Shown here piece after piece: positions 16,800 through 24,574 of a stretch of DNA of 64,000 nt. The number at the start of each line of letters is the position of its first letter. Position 1 is the stretch's first letter. Source of the stretch: an uncultured Duncaniella sp. Lineage in GTDB: Bacteria > Bacteroidota > Bacteroidia > Bacteroidales > Muribaculaceae. The stretch is from NCBI RefSeq assembly GCF_910577345.1, contig NZ_CAJTMT010000009.1, positions 45,912 to 109,911 on the forward strand. The letters are read 5' to 3'. Under the pieces are notes generated by a model that was given only the letters and a program-made list of their open reading frames with translations, had not been told where the DNA came from and searched no databases. Both the position numbers and the translations under genes were made by a program.

Positions 16800-17660
16800 T
16801 CAAAACGGCAATTTTTTTCTTGGAAAAGCATCTATGAAGGACCCCGGTGTGGCATTGTAGATGCTGCATCCACGCGCCTTGGCGTATGCCGCAAGCTGAT
16901 GGTAGGATTTGAATGCAAGATGGAAACTGAGAAGAATGTCGTGGAGGCGCACGTCGCGATACACCGAGGCAACCCTCTTCTTCTCCTCGGCATTGTCCTT
17001 GTAGAAATGTGGCTGGATGCTCACCACCTCATTGTCCTCTGTGACGCTGAGTGTCGTCAGCCAGCCGTGGTCCGCTCCTGTGAGATAGATTTCCTTGAAT
17101 CCGGCCCTCATGGCGGTCATGATTGCAGGGACAAGCACATTGCGGGGGCGGGGCATTGCAAGTCCGTGGTCATAGAGCATTTTTTCAAGTCCCTCGAAGC
17201 CCTCGGCCCCGACGAAATTAAATGTCTCGACCTTGATGTCAGGATTGCTTATGCCAAGACTCGCCGCGCTGTGGCCAACGGGGACATAGAGCGTCATCGG
17301 CCACGCGGTTTCCGAGTTCAGGCGTGAGAACAAGCGCTCCACATTTGGGTCGGATTTCCTCCCCTCGAAAAAATGCGGATCGGCCATGAGATAGAAATCC
17401 GGCCGAAGTCGGGTGAATTCCTCGGCATTGGCTGCGAAATTCAGAGCCATGGTGACGCTTCCGGCCAATTCATGCAGGTCGGACTTTATCACCTCGCCAA
17501 GCGAAGGACCATTGCCCATGATGATCAGCGGTTTCCCTTCAGCGGCAGCCTTTGCTTTACCGATGGAGCAGGGGCGCGATTGGAGGGCGACTTTTATGAG
17601 GCTTTTGGCCGATGCTCCGAGCCGCGAGCCGAAATCCGATAGACGGTCTGATGCTTTCAT
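16800..17660 (-). CDS. DUF115-like protein
   Basis: The 286-residue protein has IIMGNGPSL at residues 46-54, then ALNFAANAEEFTRLRPDFYLMADPHFF, and later KEIYLTGADHGW. This is the pattern of DUF115/MAF_flag10-like proteins, a Rossmann fold related to sialyltransferase-like and pterin pyrophosphokinase-like enzymes. In Bacteroidales such genes often sit with surface glycan genes, so a nucleotide-sugar or glycan role is possible (inferred). No signal peptide or membrane helix is seen. It is monocistronic and lies just outside the prophage. Confidence 0.65.
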   Translation of the reverse strand: MKASDRLSDFGSRLGASAKSLIKVALQSRPCSIGKAKAAAEGKPLIIMGNGPSLGEVIKSDLHELAGSVTMALNFAANAEEFTRLRPDFYLMADPHFFEGRKSDPNVERLFSRLNSETAWPMTLYVPVGHSAASLGISNPDIKVETFNFVGAEGFEGLEKMLYDHGLAMPRPRNVLVPAIMTAMRAGFKEIYLTGADHGWLTTLSVTEDNEVVSIQPHFYKDNAEEKKRVASVYRDVRLHDILLSFHLAFKSYHQLAAYAKARGCSIYNATPGSFIDAFPRKKLPF

Positions 17661-17737
17661 GTCGCAAATTTACGCTTTTCCCACCCATTGCGCAAATTTC
17701 CTGCCTGATGATGCTTCCGCTTAAAACAAACGACGAC

Positions 17738-17787
17738 AAAAAAACGAGACCCTCGGCTTCCCGCAGATGGGGATGCCGACGGCCTCG
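17738..17787 (-). terminator. Rho-independent terminator of the glutaminase-like gene
   Basis: On the minus strand a 13-base stem (17787-17775 with 17757-17745, two mismatches) is followed by seven T (17744-17738). It lies about 150 bases past the stop of the gene at 17939-18889. Confidence 0.65.
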
Positions 17788-17938
17788 TCGCTAAATGTGT
17801 GTCGAGGATTCCTTGCCATGTCCTCACGAGGACTGTATAAAGGAGACTTCCTCAATGTGTGTGATTCAATGCATTAGCGGATAATGTATCGTTGAGCCGG
17901 TTGGAAAAGACCGGACGTAGTGTCAAAATTCCTTTCTG

Positions 17939-18889
17939 TTATTTTTCAAGTTCGATTCTTGCGCTACCGAAAGCATTCAGGTCGAGCTTGTCAGCGATTT
18001 CCTTGATGGCACGCGCGGCCTTCATAGGAACACCGGCTTCGTTAAGCTCGGGAGAGAATGCGGCGATTGAGCCGAATCCCGGAATGACGGTGATGAAGCC
18101 ACCTCCGAAGCCCGACATGGCAGGCACACCGGTGATGATCATCCATGCCTTACCGACATGTTTCGGGCCCTTGGCAGCCATCATGGCACAGATGGTTGCC
18201 GAAAGTGAACCGTCAAACGCTACGGCGTTTGTTGCAGGGTTAACACCGTCGGCTGCGATTGTCGCACCCATCTCGGCAAGCTGTTCTGTGGTCACGAGCA
18301 TCGAGCGCAAACGGTTGTAAAGATTGATTGACAAGGCTGCATCGTCGTAAAGTTCATAGCCTGTCTCGGCAAATGAATTCACAAGATTCTTCTCCTCAAC
18401 CTTCTTCTGGGTTGCTTCATAGAGGCTGTCGTCAAGCACGGGCGACGAACCCATAAGTTCTATCATGAGGTTGGAGAGGATTTCCATCTTGCCGTCGAAG
18501 TCACCGACAGGTTCAACAAGACTTGCTGCGCGGACACCCTTGGCGTGCATACCTTTGACGCGCTGCTGGGGCTCTTCGGGTTTTGTGCCGCAACCGCAGC
18601 CACAACCCTTGTGGCCGAGACCCATCTTGCTGACGAGATCCTGGGCCTTCATCTGGGTAAGCAACTGTATGGCTATAGGCAGACGGGAGATTGCACCCAT
18701 CGCAAACTGAGCCTGGGTATGGCCGACGTCAAACTTCGTTCCGTCTGTCAGGCGGACCGATATGCCGAACATACCTTGGTTCATATCAGCGACTTTCTTG
18801 CTGGGTGCGCCTCCGGTATCATTCTTGTGGTTATCGTAAGCTTCTTGAACGGTTGATTTTAAATCTGTAAGTTTGATTTTTCTATCCAT
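17939..18889 (-). CDS. Glutaminase-like protein, probable pseudoenzyme
   Basis: This 316-residue protein follows the serine-dependent glutaminase (GlsA/YbaS) fold: GISVRLTDGTKFDVG near residue 42 and SGFGGGFITVIPGFGSIAAFSPEL in the C-terminal half. The catalytic SxxK of the family (Ser66/Lys69 in E. coli) reads A66-I-S-R69, so nucleophile and base are both lost, and the later AKSG motif reads AMSG. An insertion after residue 90 carries CGCGCG (Cys96, 98, 100), a possible metal or redox site not found in ordinary glutaminases. Glutaminase activity is therefore doubtful; a binding or sensing role is possible. Automated annotation would likely call it glutaminase. Confidence 0.7.
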   Translation of the reverse strand: MDRKIKLTDLKSTVQEAYDNHKNDTGGAPSKKVADMNQGMFGISVRLTDGTKFDVGHTQAQFAMGAISRLPIAIQLLTQMKAQDLVSKMGLGHKGCGCGCGTKPEEPQQRVKGMHAKGVRAASLVEPVGDFDGKMEILSNLMIELMGSSPVLDDSLYEATQKKVEEKNLVNSFAETGYELYDDAALSINLYNRLRSMLVTTEQLAEMGATIAADGVNPATNAVAFDGSLSATICAMMAAKGPKHVGKAWMIITGVPAMSGFGGGFITVIPGFGSIAAFSPELNEAGVPMKAARAIKEIADKLDLNAFGSARIELEK

Positions 18890-19157
18890 AATACTTATTA
18901 TTTTTTATGGAGCCTGTGTCATTCAATCTTGACATAAACCCATGTTGTTTATTATTAGATTCAGTGTTATAACCCATTTCCGTTCGTTCATGTTGGCTGA
19001 TTTATGAAAGCTTAGCCTTATTTATCACTTATTAGTGGCGCATATCTCCGGGACGGTCAGAAATGTTATTCCGGCTGCAAATCAACTTTTTCGGGCTAAA
19101 AAATGTTTTTAATTCTAAACGAACACAAATTCCAAACCTTTTTCACTTTCTATTTTT

Positions 19158-19607
19158 ATGAAGCGTCACGAAAAACTCATCCTGATTCCTCTCCTGTTCT
19201 TTCTAATGATTGTCGGAGCGTGTTCCAACAGCGTATGGGACGAAGTCCCCTCGGCGATTACTTCGTTTATCGAGCAGTATTATCCCGGCAGTGGTGTGAA
19301 GTCATATTCACAGAATTCCGACGGCTATAAAGTGAAAATAACCAATGGCGCTTCCCTCGCATTTGACACCGAATATTCATGGACATTCATTGACGGTAAC
19401 GGTGTCCGCCTCCCGGAAGTCCTTGTCTACAATCAGCTTCCTCCTGCGCTCTACAACTATCTTCAAGGCATCGAGCAGCAGGCCGATGTCTATGCGATGA
19501 ACCGCGACGCCACATACTATAAACTCACCATGCACGATACCATCATCGTCTACGAAATCGCCACCGGCAAAATCTCTTATCCCGATGGCAAAACCGTCTC
19601 TGAGTGA
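19158..19607 (+). CDS. PepSY-like lipoprotein
   Basis: The protein has 149 residues with a signal peptide and lipobox IVGAC (Cys22), then a beta/alpha pattern with ITSFIEQYYPGSGVKSYSQN and LAFDTEYSWTFIDGNG. This resembles the PepSY-like DUF2874 (BLIP-like) proteins of Bacteroidetes. Such proteins are thought to act in the envelope, but their substrates are unknown. The start is chosen because it gives the signal sequence. It is a single gene ending at a strong hairpin. Confidence 0.7.
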   Translation: MKRHEKLILIPLLFFLMIVGACSNSVWDEVPSAITSFIEQYYPGSGVKSYSQNSDGYKVKITNGASLAFDTEYSWTFIDGNGVRLPEVLVYNQLPPALYNYLQGIEQQADVYAMNRDATYYKLTMHDTIIVYEIATGKISYPDGKTVSE

Positions 19608-19658
19608 CCCAGCCAGCACAGCTATTCCTTAAAATAAATTCCCCTCCAAGAATTGATA

Positions 19659-19714
19659 AATAAAGTCAGAGTCCCATTTTGCTGTTGTTTGCAAAATGGG
19701 ACTCTGACTTTATT
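19659..19714. terminator. Very long perfect hairpin, bidirectional terminator
   Basis: A 24-bp perfect stem (19659-19682 with 19691-19714) and 8-base loop lie between convergent genes. The arm contains AGTCAGAGTCCCATTTTGC. Confidence 0.8.
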
Positions 19715-19761
19715 AGATTAGATTTATTAGCCCTATTGGGCCTATTTGTCTTATCAGCCCT

Positions 19762-21141
19762 TTAAATAAACTGCCCGACCAGCACCAATGCTATCAGCCC
19801 GGGAGCAACCCACTTCACAATAAAGGCAATCACCCCGAAAGTATGCGAGGTCAGCGTTCCGTGATTGGTCAGCTCATTGCGGAAAAATTTCCTCGGAGCC
19901 ACCCAGCCCATATAGATACAGAGCAGGATACCACCGACCGGCAGCATGATGTTGGTAGCCACAGTGTCGAGGAAATCGAAAATCGTCAAACCGAATATCT
20001 TGAAATCGCTCCATGCCCCGACTGAAAGCGAACAGATGGAACTCAGGATGAAAAGCGGAGCTACGACAGTGCAGACAGCCCGCTTTCTCGACATCTTGAA
20101 ATGGCACTCCATGAATGCCACTGAAACCTCAGCAAGCGAGATGGTCGAAGTGAATGCCGCGACTGAAAGCAGCAGGAAGAAGAGCGACGACCAGAAAAGC
20201 GTTCCGCCCATCTGCGCGAAAATCTCGGGCAGGGTGATGAACACGAGCGCCGAACCGGCCAGATTGTGGTCGGCAAGTCCGAAGGTCATCACGGCGGGGA
20301 AGATGATAAGGCCCATCAATATCGCTGTCCCAAGGTCGAGGAGGGAGACGGTGACCGCCGTGCGTGTGAGCTTTGTGTCGGCGGGATAGTAACTTGAATA
20401 TGTCACAAGGATACCCATCGCGAGGCTGAGCGAGAAAAATGCCTGTCCGAGAGCGTTGACGACAGTCTTGGGTGTGAGCGCCGAGAAATCCGGATTGAGG
20501 AAGAAAGCCACACCCTCGGCTGCCTTCGGTAGAGTCAGCGACACTCCGCAGAATATCAGCAGAAGCACGAAAAGTATGGGCATCATTATGTTTGACATCT
20601 TCTCGATTCCTTTCTGCACGCCCTTCAACAATACGAACAGGTTGGCGGCTATCATGATGAAAGTCATGATGAGAGGGCGGTAGGTTCCTGCGACGTAGGA
20701 ATTCATCTTTGCGCTGAACAGTTGCTCCTCTCCCTCTATAGTCCCGAGGGTCGCACCACCCTCCGGTGCGTAAAGGTTTCCGGTGATTGACTGCACGAGG
20801 TATTCGAGAGTCCAACCGGAGACGACCATATAGAACGACAGAATCAGATATGAGGCAAGTATGGCAAGAGCGCCGACCATCCACCATCCTTTTTTGTCGG
20901 GGGTGACATTGCGGAAGGCTCCTGTGGCATCCGAATTGCCTCCGCGTCCAAGCGAGAACTCAGCCGTCATTACGGGAATGCCGAGGAGAAACACGCAGGC
21001 TATGTAGATAAGGAGGAAGACAGCGCCGCCGTTGGCCTGCGTCTCCGCAGGAAAGCGCCAGATATTGCCAAGTCCGACAGCCGACCCTACAGTGGCTGCG
21101 ATAAGACCGATTTTAGAACCGAATTTTACTTTTTGTGACAT
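19762..21141 (-). CDS. Sodium:neurotransmitter symporter family (NSS) transporter
   Basis: The 459-residue membrane protein has about 11-12 hydrophobic helices and the NSS start signature SKIGLIAATVGSAVGLGNIWRFP (residues 8-30), which lines the sodium and substrate site in LeuT. ALGQAFFSLSLAMGILVTY near residue 230 matches the TM6 unwound region. It most likely imports an amino acid with sodium; the substrate cannot be read from sequence. A paralogue lies at 60369-61718 with the same N-terminal signature. The gene is monocistronic and ends near the 24-bp hairpin. Confidence 0.9.
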   Translation of the reverse strand: MSQKVKFGSKIGLIAATVGSAVGLGNIWRFPAETQANGGAVFLLIYIACVFLLGIPVMTAEFSLGRGGNSDATGAFRNVTPDKKGWWMVGALAILASYLILSFYMVVSGWTLEYLVQSITGNLYAPEGGATLGTIEGEEQLFSAKMNSYVAGTYRPLIMTFIMIAANLFVLLKGVQKGIEKMSNIMMPILFVLLLIFCGVSLTLPKAAEGVAFFLNPDFSALTPKTVVNALGQAFFSLSLAMGILVTYSSYYPADTKLTRTAVTVSLLDLGTAILMGLIIFPAVMTFGLADHNLAGSALVFITLPEIFAQMGGTLFWSSLFFLLLSVAAFTSTISLAEVSVAFMECHFKMSRKRAVCTVVAPLFILSSICSLSVGAWSDFKIFGLTIFDFLDTVATNIMLPVGGILLCIYMGWVAPRKFFRNELTNHGTLTSHTFGVIAFIVKWVAPGLIALVLVGQFI

Positions 21142-21393
21142 TTATAATCTCGTTTTTATCTATTGCAATTGTTTGTATTTTATCTTTCTATAATCTCTTG
21201 TTGCAGGGCTCTAATCAACGAAACCGCAGCAGCCCGAAAGCCCTGCAGTTTCATCGTATTTAATTAACATTACCAACATTTTTCCTTGTAGGGACGCGCT
21301 GTAGCGCGTATGCCGGATGAACCTTGATTGAAATGTCATTATGACATGGCTATACAAAATCTCATTGCAGACATGCCAAATGACCCCATACTA
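21142..21393. other. Intergenic region with GC palindrome repeat
   Basis: The 250 bases between the symporter and the Crp/Fnr gene hold GTAGGGACGCGCTGTAGCGCGT near 21288-21309, a GC-rich palindrome in AT-rich sequence typical of dispersed Bacteroidales intergenic repeats. A hairpin near 21206-21245 (GCAGGGCT ... AGCCCTGC) may terminate or precede the symporter message. No gene is seen. Confidence 0.5.
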
Positions 21394-22095
21394 TCAGCCG
21401 AACTTTGAAATCTTCCTCAACATCGGTTCGTTGAGAATCTTGATCTTTCGTCCGTCGACAACCAGTATCTTCTCGCTGCCGAAATTCGAAAGTGTGCGGA
21501 TGGCGTTGGAGGTAGTCATGTTGGACAGATTGGCAAGATCCTCGCGCGCCATGTAGATTTTGAGTGTCATGTTGTCGTCCTCCTCATATCCATAGTTGTC
21601 GCGGAGCACCAAGAGCGCCTCTGCCAGACGGGCGCGGATATGCTTCTGAGTGAGGTTGACAATCTTAGTGTCGGAGTTGCCGAGGTTATGCGAAAGCTCG
21701 TGGATGAAGAACATTGCAAGGCGGTTGTTCTTGCTTATCATCTCTTCAACAAGGCTCATAGGAAGAGTTCCGAGTACGGATTCTTCAAGAGTAGCCGCGC
21801 TCGAAACATAACGTTCGCCTGCAAAATATGCTCTATAGCCGAAATACTGTCCAGGATTGACAAGACGGAGAATCTGGACGCGACCGCCCACACCGTCCTT
21901 ATACTTTTTTACCTTGCCGTCGATGAGCGCCCAGAGATACTCAGGCTCGTCACCTTCAGCGTAGATTATCTTGTTTTTCTTATAGTGGTGTATGGTAAAA
22001 TTATCAATCAACTGGCGCTTCTCCTCGTTGGTGAGAAGCTTCCAGATTTCCGTGAGTTCTTCGGTAAGGATTTTATCTATTGTACTTTTTATCAT
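21394..22095 (-). CDS. Crp/Fnr-family transcription regulator
   Basis: This 233-residue protein has an N-terminal cyclic-nucleotide-binding-like beta barrel (IIYAEGDEPEYLWALIDGKVK; VNPGQYFGYRAYF), a long dimer helix (NLTQKHIRARLAEALLVLRD) and a C-terminal winged helix-turn-helix (MAREDLANLSNMTTSNAIRTLSNF). It lacks the N-terminal cysteine set of oxygen-sensing Fnr, so the effector is unknown. It probably controls its neighbours or a stress regulon, but no target site was identified. Confidence 0.9.
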   Translation of the reverse strand: MIKSTIDKILTEELTEIWKLLTNEEKRQLIDNFTIHHYKKNKIIYAEGDEPEYLWALIDGKVKKYKDGVGGRVQILRLVNPGQYFGYRAYFAGERYVSSAATLEESVLGTLPMSLVEEMISKNNRLAMFFIHELSHNLGNSDTKIVNLTQKHIRARLAEALLVLRDNYGYEEDDNMTLKIYMAREDLANLSNMTTSNAIRTLSNFGSEKILVVDGRKIKILNEPMLRKISKFG

Positions 22096-22265
22096 AACCT
22101 GTGCCGTGCAACTATGTTATATAGCACGCAAATTTACCAACTTAAATTGACAACAGCCTCATAATCGGGTTAAAAAATCTTAATGTCTGTTTTTTGTTTC
22201 TTTTTTATGGCAAACTGCTTAATCCAACCTCCAAAAACTGGCAATTTGCTTCACGCTTGATTGAA

Positions 22266-22333
22266 GGGTACAGGAGGTCATATTGCGGGGAAGGGCACAG
22301 GGTACAGGAGGTCATATTGCGGGGAAGGGCACA
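22266..22333 (+). repeat. 34-bp tandem duplication
   Basis: Two identical 34-base units (22266-22299 and 22300-22333), each beginning GGGTACAGGAGGTCATATTG, lie at the left flank of the IS110-like element. They may mark an insertion-related duplication. Confidence 0.85.
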
Positions 22334-22376
22334 GTTCCTATGTTTGCAATGAAAACGCAAACGTAGGAACTTTTTT
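22334..22376 (+). terminator. Hairpin with T-run at the left side of the IS
   Basis: GTTCCTATGTTTGC (22334-22347) pairs with GCAAACGTAGGAAC (22357-22370, one wobble), followed by six T. It is a terminator, or part of a structured RNA at the element's left end. Confidence 0.6.
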
Positions 22377-23700
22377 AATGATCCATATGGATAAAAGAAA
22401 AAGCATAAGCCTATAGTTTGTATATTTGAAAACATGTAAGTAAAAACTATAAGAACTTATGCCGATGCAAAGTAACAAAATTTCTTTTAAAGGCGAAAAT
22501 GTCTATGTTGGTATTGACGTGCACCTGAAGCAATGGCACGTCTGCGTACGCAGTAGTTTCCTTAGCCCGAAGCCATTTTCACAGCCACCGTCCGCACGTT
22601 TACTTCATGCGTATCTGACCCGTATGTTCCCTGATGCCGTCTACCACTCTGCCTACGAGGTTGGATTCAGCGGTTTCTCGGCCCATTTCGAATTGCTCGA
22701 CTGCGGAATCAATAACATTGTGTTCAATCCAGCAGACATCTGTGACAGCCAGAAGGAACGGGCCCGCAAGAGTGACGCTGTCGACTGCACGAAAATCTGT
22801 CGTAATCTCCAGCAGGGAACGTTGCGTGCAATCCATATCCCTGCGCGGGATGCGCTTGATGACCGCGCACTCTTACGTGGACGTAAGATGCTCGTAAAGG
22901 AACGGGCCAGGACGAAACAACGCATCAAGTCCCTGCTCTATCTGCAAGGTGTGGCCTATCCCGAGGATTTCGCGGACAACCGCTCGCATTGGAGCCGCAG
23001 GTTCATCATGTGGCTCGAGGGTGTATTTGAAGAGCCGGACAGCGGTTGCGCCACCCAAATGGCAATTTTACTCCGCAATCTACGTTTCATAAATGTAGAG
23101 CTGCTCAGTCTTGACCGTCAGATTGCCGGATTGATAAGACGGAAGCATTCAAGGACTGACACCCTTCTCCGCTCCATCCCTGGCATCGGGGCACTCACCT
23201 CGGCCAAACTCGCGTTGATAATAGGAGACATCAACAGATTTGACACCACCGATTCCCTTGCCGGATATGTCGGACTTGTCCCCGACATACGCTCATCGGC
23301 AGACAAGGAGACTGTCCTTGGCATCACTTTCAGGGGACACCGCGTCCTCCGGTCGGCTCTTATTGAGTCATCATGGCGCGCCATCGCACTGGATCCGGCA
23401 CTTGGAAAGGCCTTTTCCGATTACCGCCAACGCGGAATGCACCCCAACAAGGCCATTGTCCGAATCGCGCGCAAGCTCGTCAACAGAATATATCACGTCC
23501 TTAAAAAAGGAGTCCAATATGAACCCGGAGTGGTCAGATAAAACCACTTGTCCGACATACTTGAAAATTTTCACCGCCTTGTCCTTATTGCAGCCATAGG
23601 TCTGCTTCCTCACAGAATGCGGTAAACAACTCTGTCTGCTGAACCAGCAATTTGCGGCACGACCGCTTATAGAAGTATGTCGGACAAGTTTTTTCTTCCT
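22371..23700 (+). mobile_element. IS110-family insertion sequence (ends approximate)
   Basis: The element is defined by its DEDD transposase and flanking structured noncoding DNA. IS110 elements lack ordinary terminal inverted repeats, so the ends cannot be fixed from one copy. A 17-bp inverted repeat sits 3' of the transposase at 23546-23562 and 23673-23689. Confidence 0.55.
22459..23541 (+). CDS. IS110-family DEDD transposase (RNA-guided recombinase)
   Basis: This 360-residue protein has the N-terminal RuvC-like DEDD domain: VGIDVHLKQWHVCV (first Asp), then RKSDAVDCTKICRNL supplying the last two Asp. A coiled-coil linker (about 150-215) and a C-terminal Tnp domain follow, with SIPGIGALTSAKLALIIGDI, and HRVLRSALIESSWRAI holding the catalytic serine. 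The length is close to full for the family, and the frame is intact, so the element may be active. IS110 enzymes insert by a bridge RNA made from the element's noncoding end. Confidence 0.92.
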   Translation: MPMQSNKISFKGENVYVGIDVHLKQWHVCVRSSFLSPKPFSQPPSARLLHAYLTRMFPDAVYHSAYEVGFSGFSAHFELLDCGINNIVFNPADICDSQKERARKSDAVDCTKICRNLQQGTLRAIHIPARDALDDRALLRGRKMLVKERARTKQRIKSLLYLQGVAYPEDFADNRSHWSRRFIMWLEGVFEEPDSGCATQMAILLRNLRFINVELLSLDRQIAGLIRRKHSRTDTLLRSIPGIGALTSAKLALIIGDINRFDTTDSLAGYVGLVPDIRSSADKETVLGITFRGHRVLRSALIESSWRAIALDPALGKAFSDYRQRGMHPNKAIVRIARKLVNRIYHVLKKGVQYEPGVVR

Positions 23701-23930
23701 GATCGCTGCCTGTCTGAAGGCAGACAAGTCAGGATAACGGACGCGGAAACACCGCGTCTGTATGGTCTTGTGCGCAAAAAAAGTTACCGATGGCTGAAAA
23801 CTTGGGAGCTGCGCGCCCCCAAACCCCGCGATGTGTTTTTCATATTTCTTCTATCCAGCATGATACGCTGGAAAGCATCTGCTTGTCTGCAAGTGTTAAA
23901 TTTGTTAATTCTCTTGCATTGCAACATAGA
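23542..23930 (+). ncRNA. Candidate bridge RNA region of the IS110 element
   Basis: This is almost 390 bases without a gene but with several stems: ACTTGTCCGACATACTT (23546-23562) with its inverse at 23673-23689 followed by TTTTTT, TGCCT/AGGCA near 23708-23724, and GACGCGG/CCGCGTC near 23740-23758. IS1111-like members of IS110 carry the bridge RNA 3' of the transposase, which fits. The guide loops cannot be assigned without the element ends. Confidence 0.4.
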
Positions 23931-24069
23931 AGAAGGACATAGGGTCAGAAGAAACAAAAGGTTTTTATAAGTGTGATTTTTTATATCGAACTCACGTTAA
24001 ATATTAACTATCATGTCTACGGCACTAAGATAGAAAAATCTTTTGTTTCTTCTGACCCTATGTCCTTCT
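23931..24069. repeat. 139-bp unit with 30-bp perfect terminal inverted repeats
   Basis: AGAAGGACATAGGGTCAGAA and the next 10 bases (23931-23960) are perfectly inverted at 24040-24069, around a 79-base AT-rich core. The repeat extends five more bases after one mismatch. It may be a MITE-like element or a very large bidirectional terminator between the IS and the PAS gene. No clear target duplication is seen. Confidence 0.7.
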
Positions 24070-24105
24070 GAGCCCTTCCATCAATGCTCTTTCCGGAATT
24101 ATAAT

Positions 24106-24471
24106 TCAGTTTGACTCTTTGTCGCGGTCGTAGTGGGGCATGTCGGCGGGGATGACCATCGAGATTTCCACCAGACCGGCTATCTCGCCATCGCTGTTGC
24201 GCCACGGGGTCTGATAAATCATCTTTCGCTGACCGTTTTTTGTTATTGTGTAGACATTCGGTTCGCCTGTCGCAAGCATCCGGTGCATGATTGACTGTGA
24301 CCGCTCGTTGTGACACGGAAACAGGTTGCGACCGCGCATGTCGCCGTGTTTGGCAAAGGTTGCGAGAGCCTTTTCGTTCATATAAAGCACCGTGCCCTCC
24401 TTGTCGCAGACGGTCACCGCGCAATTCATTCCAAAAGCCCAGTCGGGCACTGCATTCATGATATTTTCCAT
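24106..24471 (-). CDS. Single PAS-domain protein
   Basis: The 121-residue protein is essentially one PAS fold: PDWAFGMNCAVTVCDKEGTVLYMNEKALATF, RGRNLFPCH, and the closing strands KMIYQTPWRNSDGEIAGLVEISMVIP. There is no kinase, HTH or cyclase domain, so it may be a stand-alone sensor working with a partner, or a chemically tuned binding protein. In Bacteroidales such short PAS proteins are common and uncharacterised. It is monocistronic. Confidence 0.75.
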   Translation of the reverse strand: MENIMNAVPDWAFGMNCAVTVCDKEGTVLYMNEKALATFAKHGDMRGRNLFPCHNERSQSIMHRMLATGEPNVYTITKNGQRKMIYQTPWRNSDGEIAGLVEISMVIPADMPHYDRDKESN

Positions 24472-24574
24472 CGTAATAAAACTTTATTGGCAAAATTACA
24501 TCAAAATGGCCATCCCTGCAAAAAAGCATGTTAAAGCAAATATCCTAATTTTATCAGTCAGAATAGAGGCTAAT

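Noticed and set aside
22266..22333. CRISPR array
   Set aside because: Only two direct copies with no spacer between them.
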